Below are positions 34,325 through 42,592 of a stretch of 64,000 nucleotides of DNA, piece by piece. The translations under genes and the position numbers were made by a program. The notes under the pieces were generated by a model. The model made no database searches. It saw only the letters and a list, made by a program, of their open reading frames with translations, and had not been told where the DNA came from. Position 1 is the stretch's first letter. Every line of letters begins with the position of its first letter. This stretch comes from an uncultured Megasphaera sp. (GTDB lineage Bacteria; Bacillota; Negativicutes; Veillonellales; Megasphaeraceae): positions 52,080 to 116,079 of the forward strand of contig UQHB01000002.1 in NCBI GenBank assembly GCA_900540735.1, given 5' to 3'.

Positions 34325-34352
34325 ATTTTACTGATTTTACACGAAAAGTCAA
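34325..34352 (-). promoter_or_regulatory. Promoter of the small membrane protein gene
   Basis: -35 TTGACT (34347-34352), 16-base spacer, -10 TAAAAT (34325-34330) on the minus strand, about 68 bases upstream of the chosen start. Confidence 0.55.
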
Positions 34353-34395
34353 TTCTCTTCATACATTTTTCTCACATAAATATCGAATAGTTAAT

Positions 34396-34433
34396 ATTCT
34401 ATATAGTTATACATTTCACAAACTATATAGAAT
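34396..34433. repeat. 13-bp perfect inverted repeat downstream of the AEC carrier
   Basis: ATTCTATATAGTT (34396-34408) and AACTATATAGAAT (34421-34433) with a 12-base loop, 18 bases past the carrier stop. Probably a transcript-end hairpin of the carrier gene; it lacks a clear U-tract. Confidence 0.55.
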
Positions 34434-34450
34434 ACCTATATTTTTAATAG

Positions 34451-35386
34451 CTAATCAATGATGATTTGATAGAGAAAAACTAGGGCTGGCATTGTCGCAA
34501 TAGAAAGAATAGTAGATAAGACACAAAGTTCTGCAGAATACGATGGGTCTTGATTATATAATTCAGCCATGGAAGTTACGACAGCGGCTGTTGGCGTAAT
34601 GGACGCAATAAAAATGGTCATTAAAATATTTTTGCCATCGCCAATTAAATTGACAATGTGGAGGCCAGAGAAAATTGCCACCAATAGGACGGGCAAAATA
34701 ATCAAGCGAAAGAACACGGGCATATAGTTGCGTGCTTTGATAAAAATTTCTTTTAAATCTCTATCGGCAATGGCCATACCGGTAATGAGCATCCCAATCG
34801 GGCCAATCGTCGAGCCAACGACATTCATCGTCTGGTCAATGAGTGGCGGCAAGTGAATCTGCAAGATAAAGAGAATAGCTCCGGCAATGATTGCTAAAAT
34901 ATTGATATTGCCAATAATGCTTTTAAAATGTACTTCCCCTTCTTCACAGAGAATGTGGCTGCCATGAGTCCATAAGAGCGTCAACTGCACGGCCATATAC
35001 GTACAAGGATAAACGACATACTTTGCGCCGAGCAAGGCTGTAATCAAGGGAAAGACCAAAATGCCGGCATTCGTATAAATCAAAGAGGCTTGTTCTACTG
35101 CTTTTAACCGTAGTACTGGCTTAAGCATGGACGTAATGATAATAAAGATAAGGTGTACCCCAATAGAGGCCAGCAGCGCAAAAAGTAAGCCTTGCTTTAT
35201 TTCCGGGGCTGCTTCTAGCTGGAACGAATGGATAATGACGCATGGTAAAATGAGGTACACCAAGAGAATAGACAAGGCCCGGCCATCAGATGACTTGAGC
35301 TTCCCTGATTTAATCAACGCAAACCCCATGACCATAATCAAGAAGAGCTTGACGATTTCTTGCAACAACAATAGACTGATTTCCAT
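34451..35386 (-). CDS. AEC-family (auxin efflux carrier type) transporter
   Basis: 311 residues with about ten hydrophobic helices. MGFALIKSGKLKSSDG, LILPCVIIHSFQL and TNAGILVFPLITALLG are typical of the AEC (membrane transport protein) family, whose bacterial members carry malate, malonate or other dicarboxylates, or amino-acid derivatives. No linked metabolic gene reveals the substrate. A second, distant member is at 47125-48099. Confidence 0.85.
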   Translation of the reverse strand: MEISLLLLQEIVKLFLIMVMGFALIKSGKLKSSDGRALSILLVYLILPCVIIHSFQLEAAPEIKQGLLFALLASIGVHLIFIIITSMLKPVLRLKAVEQASLIYTNAGILVFPLITALLGAKYVVYPCTYMAVQLTLLWTHGSHILCEEGEVHFKSIIGNINILAIIAGAILFILQIHLPPLIDQTMNVVGSTIGPIGMLITGMAIADRDLKEIFIKARNYMPVFFRLIILPVLLVAIFSGLHIVNLIGDGKNILMTIFIASITPTAAVVTSMAELYNQDPSYSAELCVLSTILSIATMPALVFLYQIIID

Positions 35387-35495
35387 TACGTTTCCTCTTT
35401 TCTCGTCGCTGGGCGTTGTATATGACTGAAATGTATAGCACGAGGCATTTCATCTCGTTAAAGTCATTGTACACTATTTAAAAGCCTTGTCAATG

Positions 35496-35533
35496 AAAAA
35501 GACATCGCACAGCAAGTTGCTATGCGATGTCTT
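35496..35533 (-). terminator. Terminator of the glmU-prs-pth operon
   Basis: AAGACATCGCA pairs with TGCGATGTCTT (with an AGCA/TGCT inner helix), followed on the minus strand by U5, 15 bases past the pth stop. Confidence 0.88.
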
Positions 35534-35547
35534 AATATATCATCCGG

Positions 35548-36147
35548 TTATGCTTCTTTAGGAGTAGAAGATGGTGTCTTTGTATGGCGTTTCGGGTTGA
35601 AACGGCTCATCCCTACGTCTACACCTACGCTTAAACAGCCTTCAATGGCCGTAGCAGCGTCTTTTAAGCCTTGCTCGTATTCCGGCACCAGTTCTTCCGG
35701 AAAGGGCATGAGAACGTGGTCTATGACGCCGTGATGGGGCAAGGGCCGACCGATACCGACGCGAAAGCGCGTAAAGTCTGTGCAGCCATTGGCAAAAAGG
35801 CTTTTAATGCCATTATGACCACCGTCACTGCCGCTTTTACGGATGCGGAGACGACCGACAGCCAAATCCATATCATCATAAATGACATAGACATCAGGCT
35901 GGTCGATTTTGTACCAGCGCATGAGCGGCCCTACAGCGTCACCACTGTTATTCATGAAGGTCTGCGGTTTGACGAGGATAACTTTTTCACCATCTACGAT
36001 GGTTTGCGCTACTAAAGCTTTCATTTTTTCTTGCCACGTCGTAACGCCCCAGCGCGAGGCGAGTTCGTCAATGACGCGAAAGCCCGTGTTATGTTTCGAA
36101 GTTTCGTATTCCCGGCCTGGATTACCAAGGCCCACTATCATATGCAC
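35548..36147 (-). CDS. pth: Peptidyl-tRNA hydrolase
   Basis: 199 residues. Pth cleaves the ester bond of peptidyl-tRNA released from stalled ribosomes. The conserved N-terminus MIVGLGNPGREYETSKHNTGF contains the catalytic histidine; KPQTFMNNSG, VIYDDMDLAVGRLRIRKSG and GGHNGIKSL are present. Last gene of the common glmU-prs-pth order, 12 bases after prs. A C-terminal tail of about 15 residues extends the usual length slightly. Confidence 0.97.
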   Translation of the reverse strand: MHMIVGLGNPGREYETSKHNTGFRVIDELASRWGVTTWQEKMKALVAQTIVDGEKVILVKPQTFMNNSGDAVGPLMRWYKIDQPDVYVIYDDMDLAVGRLRIRKSGSDGGHNGIKSLFANGCTDFTRFRVGIGRPLPHHGVIDHVLMPFPEELVPEYEQGLKDAATAIEGCLSVGVDVGMSRFNPKRHTKTPSSTPKEA

Positions 36148-36159
36148 GATACAGATTCC

Positions 36160-37125
36160 TTATTTGTCGAAGAGACGGCTTACGGAAACGTCGTGGAAAA
36201 TGCGCATAATAGCTTCACCGAGGAGCGGTGCCACGGACAAGACTTTAATCTTGTCAATTTTCTTTTCTTCCGGAAGAGGAATCGTGTTCGTAATGATCAG
36301 TTCGCTAATGCAAGAGTCTTGAATGCGTTCGACAGCAGGGTCTGTGAGGACAGCATGTGCGCACGCAGCATAGACTTTAGCAGCACCCATTTTCTTGAGG
36401 GCGTTAGCACCGCCGCAGAGGGAGCCAGCTGTATCAACGATGTCATCGACGAGGATACAGGTTTTGCCTTTAATGTCGCCAATGATATTCATAACTTCTG
36501 CTACGCCTGGACGCGGACGGCGTTTTTCGATGATGGCAATAGGAGCACCAACGCGGTCAGCCAGGTCACGGGCACGAGTTACGCCGCCGAGGTCCGGAGA
36601 AACGACGACGATGTCGCCCATATCGGTTTCTTCTTTTTTCTGATTTAAGTATTTTGCAATAATGGAAGCAGAGCCAAGATGGTCTACAGGGATATCGAAG
36701 AAGCCCTGAATCTGGCCTGCATGAAGATCCATAGTTACCATGCGGGTAATGCCGGCAGTAGTCATAAGGTCGGCAACTAATTTAGCCGTAATCGGTTCAC
36801 GGCCGCGTGTTTTGCGGTCCTGACGAGCATAGCCATAGTACGGTACTACAGCTGTAATGTGTTTTGCCGAAGCGCGTTTTAAAGCATCTGCCATGATGAG
36901 TAATTCCATCAATGTGTCGTTTGCAGGCTGGCAAGTTGGTTGTACGACGAAAACGTCCTTCCCACGTACACTTTCATCAATCATAACTTGAACTTCGCCG
37001 TTGTTGAATTTGCCAACAAACCCTTTGCCTAATTCCAGGCCTAAATAGTCAGCAATTTCTTTTGCCAATTTCGGATTGGCATTACCTGTAAAAATTTTCA
37101 GCTTTTTCCCGTCTTCGTAACTCAT
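36160..37125 (-). CDS. prs: Ribose-phosphate pyrophosphokinase
   Basis: 321 residues. Makes PRPP from ribose 5-phosphate and ATP for nucleotide, histidine and tryptophan synthesis. Signatures FTGNANPKLAKEIADYLG, MDLHAGQIQGFFDIPVDHL and the PRPP-binding loop LVDDIVDTAGSL are complete. Lies between glmU and pth, 73 bases after glmU. Confidence 0.98.
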   Translation of the reverse strand: MSYEDGKKLKIFTGNANPKLAKEIADYLGLELGKGFVGKFNNGEVQVMIDESVRGKDVFVVQPTCQPANDTLMELLIMADALKRASAKHITAVVPYYGYARQDRKTRGREPITAKLVADLMTTAGITRMVTMDLHAGQIQGFFDIPVDHLGSASIIAKYLNQKKEETDMGDIVVVSPDLGGVTRARDLADRVGAPIAIIEKRRPRPGVAEVMNIIGDIKGKTCILVDDIVDTAGSLCGGANALKKMGAAKVYAACAHAVLTDPAVERIQDSCISELIITNTIPLPEEKKIDKIKVLSVAPLLGEAIMRIFHDVSVSRLFDK

Positions 37126-37198
37126 GTTGAGCCTCCTAATATAGATAATTTAAATATATATATTCGATGTATACAACCGATGAATTCTTAGAAAAGTC

Positions 37199-38569
37199 TT
37201 ATTTTTTATAGGTATCGTCTGTTACCCAGCCGTCAATGTTCTTTTGACGCGCCCGGCCAACGCCGAGAGCCTTTTCCGGAACATCTTTGGTAATCGTCGA
37301 ACCTGCTGCGACATAGGCATAATCGCCTACCGACACAGGTGCTACGAGGTTACTGTTGCAGCCCACAAAGGCATGATTGCCAATGTGCGTACGGTGTTTG
37401 ATTTTGCCGTCGTAGTTGACTGTAATCGTACCGCAGCCGATGTTGACGTGCTGTCCTACATCGCTGTCGCCAATGTAGCTGAGATGCGGTAATTTCGTAC
37501 CGTCGCCGATGTTGGAGTTCTTCACTTCCATGTAGTTGCCTACTTTGACATCGTTGCCGATGACAGTGTTCGGGCGGAAATGAACGAACGGGCCGATTTC
37601 GCAGCCGTTCTTGATTTCACAATCATGAGCATACGTAAACTGCAAGTGGTCGTTATCGCCCATCTTGACGTTCGTCATGCGCACATACGGGCCAACGTGG
37701 CAATCTTCGCCAATAGTTGTCGTCCCTTCAAGGATCGTCCCCGGATGGAGCACCGTGTCACGACCAACGGTAACAGTCGTATCGACGTACGTATTACCTG
37801 GGTCAATGATGGAAACGCCGTCCGTCATTAATTGTTCCAATTTCCGCTGGCGCAAGACTCGTTCTGCCTCTGCTAATTGTAAGCGCGAGTTGACACCAAG
37901 CGTTTCCTGATATTCCGGTGCAGCGTAGGCACTGACGGTTTTACCAGCATCGACAAGCATACCAATAATATCAGTCAAATAATATTCTCCTTGGGCGTTA
38001 TTATTGCCAACGTGATGTAATAAATCCCAAAGGAGAGGTAATTCAAAGCAGTAAATCCCGGCGTTGACTTCGCGTACAGCCAGTTCTTCCAGTGTGCCAT
38101 CTTTTTGTTCTACAATCTTCGTGACCTGGCCTTTAGCATCGCGAATGACGCGGCCATAGCCAAAGGAATCCGGCATGATTGCCGTTAAGACCGTCGCAGC
38201 GGCACCTGTTTCTGCATGATACTGCATTAAGGCGCGGAATGTTTCTTCTCGTACAAGCGGCGTATCACCACATGTGACGAGGAGTGTCCCTGTTGCATCT
38301 TTGAGTAACGGTTCTGCCTGCAATACGGCATGACCTGTCCCTAATTGCTGTTCTTGCATAACTGTTTCAGCCTGTTTTCCTAAATAGGTCTGTACAGCTT
38401 CGCCGCCAAAGCCGACAACGACAACTTGCCGCTCTGTTCCAGCTGCTTTTACAGTATTGAGAACTTGTTCGACCATCGGTACGCCGCCTACTTTATGGAG
38501 TACCTTCGGTAATTTGGATTTCATCCGCGTTCCTTTACCGGCAGCTAAAATAAGTGCAATCGTGTTCAT
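37199..38569 (-). CDS. glmU: Bifunctional UDP-GlcNAc pyrophosphorylase / glucosamine-1-phosphate acetyltransferase
   Basis: 456 residues. N-terminal nucleotidyltransferase (ILAAGKGTRMKSKLPKVLH) and a C-terminal left-handed beta-helix of hexapeptide repeats (VHFRPNTVIGNDVKVGN, HLSYIGDSDVG, GCGTITVNYDGK) that acetylates glucosamine 1-phosphate. Supplies UDP-GlcNAc for peptidoglycan and lipopolysaccharide. First gene of the operon; starts with ATG after a 213-base spacer in which I see no gene. Confidence 0.98.
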   Translation of the reverse strand: MNTIALILAAGKGTRMKSKLPKVLHKVGGVPMVEQVLNTVKAAGTERQVVVVGFGGEAVQTYLGKQAETVMQEQQLGTGHAVLQAEPLLKDATGTLLVTCGDTPLVREETFRALMQYHAETGAAATVLTAIMPDSFGYGRVIRDAKGQVTKIVEQKDGTLEELAVREVNAGIYCFELPLLWDLLHHVGNNNAQGEYYLTDIIGMLVDAGKTVSAYAAPEYQETLGVNSRLQLAEAERVLRQRKLEQLMTDGVSIIDPGNTYVDTTVTVGRDTVLHPGTILEGTTTIGEDCHVGPYVRMTNVKMGDNDHLQFTYAHDCEIKNGCEIGPFVHFRPNTVIGNDVKVGNYMEVKNSNIGDGTKLPHLSYIGDSDVGQHVNIGCGTITVNYDGKIKHRTHIGNHAFVGCNSNLVAPVSVGDYAYVAAGSTITKDVPEKALGVGRARQKNIDGWVTDDTYKK

Positions 38570-38716
38570 TCAGCATAAGCCTCCCTGAAACAAATAAATA
38601 CAATGTCCTTTTCAGGATAACACAAATACTACGGAAAATACATACTTTTTTACAAATTTCCCAGAAAATTTAGATGTCAATTTCTTATGCCGTCTATGTC
38701 TATGCGAAATATGCAT

Positions 38717-38753
38717 AAAAAATAAGAGAGAAGCAAAGATTACTTCTCTCTTA
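38717..38753 (-). terminator. Terminator of the 3D-domain protein gene
   Basis: TAAGAGAGAAG pairs with CTTCTCTCTTA around a nine-base loop, followed on the minus strand by U6. Confidence 0.85.
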
Positions 38754-38782
38754 GTATACCACAGATTGAGTTGTCATAGGTC

Positions 38783-39364
38783 TTATAAAATGTGTACCAC
38801 AACATCTTGTCTGCCAAATTCTAATGCTTCGGCTCTGGAATCCATGCCTAAATCAATCCGGTTCCCTACAATAGCTCCGCCTGTATCGTCAGCAATAGCA
38901 TAGCCATAGCCTTCGATATAAAGCTGTGTGCCTAAGGGAATAACGTCAGGGTCTACGGACACGAGTCCGTGATGTAAATAGTTACCCATAGCAGTATAGC
39001 CGCTGTTACCTGGATCATCAGCAGAGTATGCTGTTGCTTCCATAATAATCGTATGCTGATACCCGCCATCCGATTCATCCGGAATGGGTCGTCCACTGGC
39101 TTCTGAAAGAGCCGCCATTGTCGCTGAGCCAACAATACCGTCAACATCTAAACCATGATCTGCTTGGAACTGTTCGACAGCAGCCTGTGTGCCGCTCCCA
39201 AACACGCCGTCAGTGCCGCCGGATAAGTAACCTGCATCCTGCAGCATATATTGTACGCTCTGCACTGTAGAGCCACTCATGCCTATTTCGACTTTTGCAG
39301 AAACCAGTGAGGAACATGCGAAAACAAATACCATTGTTAATAAAATTAGTATACGGTTCTTCAA
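38783..39364 (-). CDS. Exported peptidoglycan-binding 3D-domain protein
   Basis: 193 residues. A signal peptide (MKNRILILLTMVFVFACSS) ends near LVSA. Residues 25-85 form a PG_binding_1 domain (MSGSTVQSVQYMLQDAGYL, AAVEQFQADHGLDVDGIVG). The C-terminal 90 residues are a 3D (Asp-Asp-Asp) domain of the double-psi beta-barrel type: MEATAYSADDPG, DPDVIPLGTQLYIEGYG, ADDTGGAIVGNRIDL. This layout is seen in murein hydrolases and resuscitation-type factors. It probably cuts or modifies peptidoglycan in the periplasm. Monocistronic. Confidence 0.88.
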   Translation of the reverse strand: MKNRILILLTMVFVFACSSLVSAKVEIGMSGSTVQSVQYMLQDAGYLSGGTDGVFGSGTQAAVEQFQADHGLDVDGIVGSATMAALSEASGRPIPDESDGGYQHTIIMEATAYSADDPGNSGYTAMGNYLHHGLVSVDPDVIPLGTQLYIEGYGYAIADDTGGAIVGNRIDLGMDSRAEALEFGRQDVVVHIL

Positions 39365-39569
39365 AAAACCACCTCTTTGAACATTCCATAGACAACTTCA
39401 ACCACAACGGCATTATACCAAAAATAGACTTATAAGTCAAAAAATTGGATTTTTATAATATAGTTTCGCATATATATACTCAATTCTGACGACTCATATT
39501 TTTTCTATAGCGGATAATAACACACTTATATATGAACTTTTTAGTACCAGGTCTTATTTTTTATAATTA

Positions 39570-41144
39570 TTATGCATTTTCCTGTTCAACTAAGTCACGC
39601 ACTGCTTCGGCTGAAGCCACAGAATCGGTCAAAATATAGACGTAATCTCCAGCCCGTAATCGTGTCCCAAAATCAGGGATAATTTCGCCGTTATGACGCT
39701 TAATATCGATGAGTGCCGTATGTTCCGGCCAGGCAATCGTACCGATTTTCTTGCCTTCTACAGCACTGCCGCTAGCAACAGTGAGCTCTAAGAGGTTACG
39801 CCGCTGGGAAACAGCCAATTCCTTACTCTTTTTCGCCAGCATACGATTCATAAGGGTCGTGTAAATCGGTTTGCCCTTTAAGGCTTGAGCCACCATAAGG
39901 GCTACGAGTGATGCCGTGCAAAGAACGAGGAGATGTTCGTATGAGGCGGTCATTTCCATAATTAAAATCGTCCCTGTCACAGGCGAATGGACAGATGCGG
40001 CAAAAAAAGCAGCCATCGAAATGACGACAATATTAGAGAGATAATAGGGCGTAATAATACCGCACTGAATAAGAATGATTCCGACGACACTCCCTGTCAA
40101 GGCCCCTAAAACGAGCATGGGCAAGAAGAACCCGCCCGGCACGCCGCAGCCATAACTAATAAGAGTAAATATAAATTTTCCGGCTAAGAGCGTCAAAAAT
40201 AAGGTCAATGACAAGGGCAGCATATATAAGGAATTAATTAAATCATTACCTCCTCCTAAAACAGCAGGAAAGACATAACCTAAAATTCCTGCGCAAACGA
40301 GGGCAAAGGCAATAGGCATATAAGACGAGCAAAATACAGGCAGGTCATAAAAATAATGCATATTTAATAAGCCAAAGTTAAAAATATTCCCAGCAATTCC
40401 CATGATAATGCCAATGAGTACGGCGAGCCACATGTACTCCAGCGGAAAGGGCGGCAATGCGCCAAAATGAAAAACAGGTTCACTCCCAAATACAAGACGG
40501 CTGACCATAGTTGACAATAACACAGCAGCCATAGACGGTGCAAGGACAGAACCGGAAAAATTACGATGGAGCTCTTCGAGAGCAAAAATAGCTCCTGCTA
40601 AGGGCGCATTGAAGGCGGCAGCAAGACCAGCACTAGCCCCGGCTGTAATGAGATACCGTTCTTCCATGCGTGATTGGCCAAAGCCACGGGACAAGCCTTG
40701 TGCCGTGACCGCACCGAGTTGGATAGACGGCCCTTCTCTACCGAGGGATAGTCCCAGGCCAATGCCGAGAATGCCGCCGATTAATTTCACCCACAGCACG
40801 CGGAACCAGTGCAGCCGCACAGCACCTAAGACGATGCCCTTGACTTGGGGAATGCCGCTGCCACCAGCTTCTGGCTCGTATTTCCCCATGCGCCACAAGA
40901 CATAGGCCGCCGCCAGGAGCAGTACAAACCAAGCAAAATTGACCCATATAGGTCCTGTTTCTAATATATATGTATATATATATTCTCTATAGCGCGTACC
41001 GGCTTCGAGAGCCCAACGGAAAAAGCTGATAACTGTGCCGGATACGACGCCGACAAGGGTCCCTTCGAGGAACAGCCGTTGTTGAAATGCCGGCCAATGG
41101 CCGAGTGCCATAATCGTTGCCAGCAGTTGTTTATCTTTTTGCAA
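39570..41144 (-). CDS. ClC-type chloride/proton antiporter with TrkA-C domain
   Basis: About 524 residues. I place the start at a TTG (41144), with GGAG 8 bases upstream; a GTG at 41153 abuts the ribosome-binding site. ClC filter motifs are all present: GSGIPQVKG, GREGPSIQLG (gating glutamate) and GVPGGFFLPML. The internal proton glutamate in FALEELHRNF is kept, so exchange and not channel activity is expected. The last 75 residues form a TrkA-C/RCK_C domain (VEGKKIGTIAWPEHTALID), probably ligand sensing. About ten or more membrane helices. Confidence 0.93.
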   Translation of the reverse strand: MQKDKQLLATIMALGHWPAFQQRLFLEGTLVGVVSGTVISFFRWALEAGTRYREYIYTYILETGPIWVNFAWFVLLLAAAYVLWRMGKYEPEAGGSGIPQVKGIVLGAVRLHWFRVLWVKLIGGILGIGLGLSLGREGPSIQLGAVTAQGLSRGFGQSRMEERYLITAGASAGLAAAFNAPLAGAIFALEELHRNFSGSVLAPSMAAVLLSTMVSRLVFGSEPVFHFGALPPFPLEYMWLAVLIGIIMGIAGNIFNFGLLNMHYFYDLPVFCSSYMPIAFALVCAGILGYVFPAVLGGGNDLINSLYMLPLSLTLFLTLLAGKFIFTLISYGCGVPGGFFLPMLVLGALTGSVVGIILIQCGIITPYYLSNIVVISMAAFFAASVHSPVTGTILIMEMTASYEHLLVLCTASLVALMVAQALKGKPIYTTLMNRMLAKKSKELAVSQRRNLLELTVASGSAVEGKKIGTIAWPEHTALIDIKRHNGEIIPDFGTRLRAGDYVYILTDSVASAEAVRDLVEQENA

Positions 41145-41249
41145 TAGTCTCACTCCTTACATTTCTGTACGTCATTATACCATAAAGTTACAGTCTTATG
41201 GATATAGTTTAAACATTTCTTAAAAAGCCTAAACTTTACACCTTTTTCA

Positions 41250-41278
41250 TTGCCTTTTACACAGTAACTCATTATGAT
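41250..41278 (+). promoter_or_regulatory. Promoter of the RND efflux operon
   Basis: -35 TTGCCT (41250-41255), 17-base spacer, -10 TATGAT (41273-41278), 42 bases before the adaptor gene start. Confidence 0.5.
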
Positions 41279-41319
41279 AGGTATATAAAATTTTAATACA
41301 TGAAAGAGGAGCCATGCAA

Positions 41320-42582
41320 ATGAAACATTTTTCTTTTCCTCACGAACTGAATAATCGCACAAAGCTCATTGCCTTCGGCCTCATTTTTCTCATCGTCTGT
41401 GCTAGTATTTACGCTATTAGCCATTCCAATGACGTAACCAAAGAAAAGGCCATCCTGACCGATGCTACCGTCCAATCGTATACGGTCACGCGGCAGGACA
41501 TGAACCGTAAAATTGCCCTGTCCGGGCAGACTGTACCGCTGGCACAAGTCGATTTGTCAACGAAATACGCCGGTAATATTGCGGCCGTCAATGTCCAGCT
41601 CGGTGATGCCGTCCAGCCTGGTGATGTCTTGCTCGTCCAAGACCAGACCGATACGCAGCTGACGATGCAGCAAAATCAAGCAGCCTTAACGCAAGCTGCA
41701 GCTGATACGAAAGCAGCCCAAGCGCAGTATTCGTCAGATTTACAAAAAGCACAAATTGATTACCAAACGGCGCAAATGAACTACAACCGTTACGTCGTCT
41801 TAAAAGACGAAGGTGCTGTGTCGCAAAAAGAATTGGATACCATGTATCAAGCCATGGTCGTTGCCCAATCAGCACTGAATAATTTACAGTCCCAAAATGT
41901 GGGCAACACACCAGCCTCGATTGCGACGAAAGAAGCAGCTCAAGCGAAAGCCAGTTACCAAGTCGACAGTGCCGAAAAACAACTTGATGACCTGACCATC
42001 CGCGCGCCGCGGGTCGGCATCATTACGTACCGCAACGCCGAAGTCGGTGCCATGGCCGGAGCAAATACGAAAGTCCTGACCATTACGGACAACAGCGGTG
42101 TTTACATCGATTGTTCCCTCTCGGAAACGGATGTAGCGGCCGTCCAGATTGGCATGCCCGTAAAGGTTACGATTGAGTCTCTGGCCAATACGTATGACGG
42201 CACGATTACATACGTCAGCCCGGCCATTGACCCGACAGCTAAGACCTACACGGTCCGCATTACCTTGACCAACCCGGATACGTCCATTCGCGGCGGCATG
42301 TATGCGACATCGTCTATTCAAGTATTGCAGCGGCCTCAAACCTTATTCGTACCGAAAGATGCACTGCTCGAACAAAACGGCAATAGTCAAGTATACGTCA
42401 TTAAGCCAGATAATACGATTGAAATCCGCGACGTAAAAACAGGCCTGCGCAACGATGATTACGTCGAAATCTTAGACGGTCTCCAAGCAGGGGAAACCAT
42501 TGCAACGACCAACACAGCGCGCCTGAAAAACGGCACGCACGTAACCATCGATAATAGTCAGGATGGACAGCAAGGAAACTAG
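41320..42582 (+). CDS. RND efflux periplasmic adaptor (membrane fusion protein)
   Basis: About 420 residues from the ATG at 41320 (GAGGAG 8 bases upstream; the ATG at 41314 is too close). An N-terminal membrane anchor (IAFGLIFLIVCASIYAI), then a biotinyl-lipoyl-like domain (GNIAAVNVQLGDAVQPGDVLL), a long alpha hairpin rich in Gln and Ala (residues 110-190), a second lipoyl half (LTIRAPRVGIITYRNAEVG) and beta-barrel domains. It links the inner-membrane pump encoded 10 bases downstream to an outer-membrane channel, which is not in this window. Confidence 0.92.
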   Translation: MKHFSFPHELNNRTKLIAFGLIFLIVCASIYAISHSNDVTKEKAILTDATVQSYTVTRQDMNRKIALSGQTVPLAQVDLSTKYAGNIAAVNVQLGDAVQPGDVLLVQDQTDTQLTMQQNQAALTQAAADTKAAQAQYSSDLQKAQIDYQTAQMNYNRYVVLKDEGAVSQKELDTMYQAMVVAQSALNNLQSQNVGNTPASIATKEAAQAKASYQVDSAEKQLDDLTIRAPRVGIITYRNAEVGAMAGANTKVLTITDNSGVYIDCSLSETDVAAVQIGMPVKVTIESLANTYDGTITYVSPAIDPTAKTYTVRITLTNPDTSIRGGMYATSSIQVLQRPQTLFVPKDALLEQNGNSQVYVIKPDNTIEIRDVKTGLRNDDYVEILDGLQAGETIATTNTARLKNGTHVTIDNSQDGQQGN

Positions 42583-42592
42583 GTGAAATACG

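Noticed and set aside
40965..40985. TATATA-rich stretch in the ClC gene as a promoter or repeat
   Set aside because: It encodes the Tyr/Ile/Thr-rich segment of the first periplasmic loop in frame and fits the protein.
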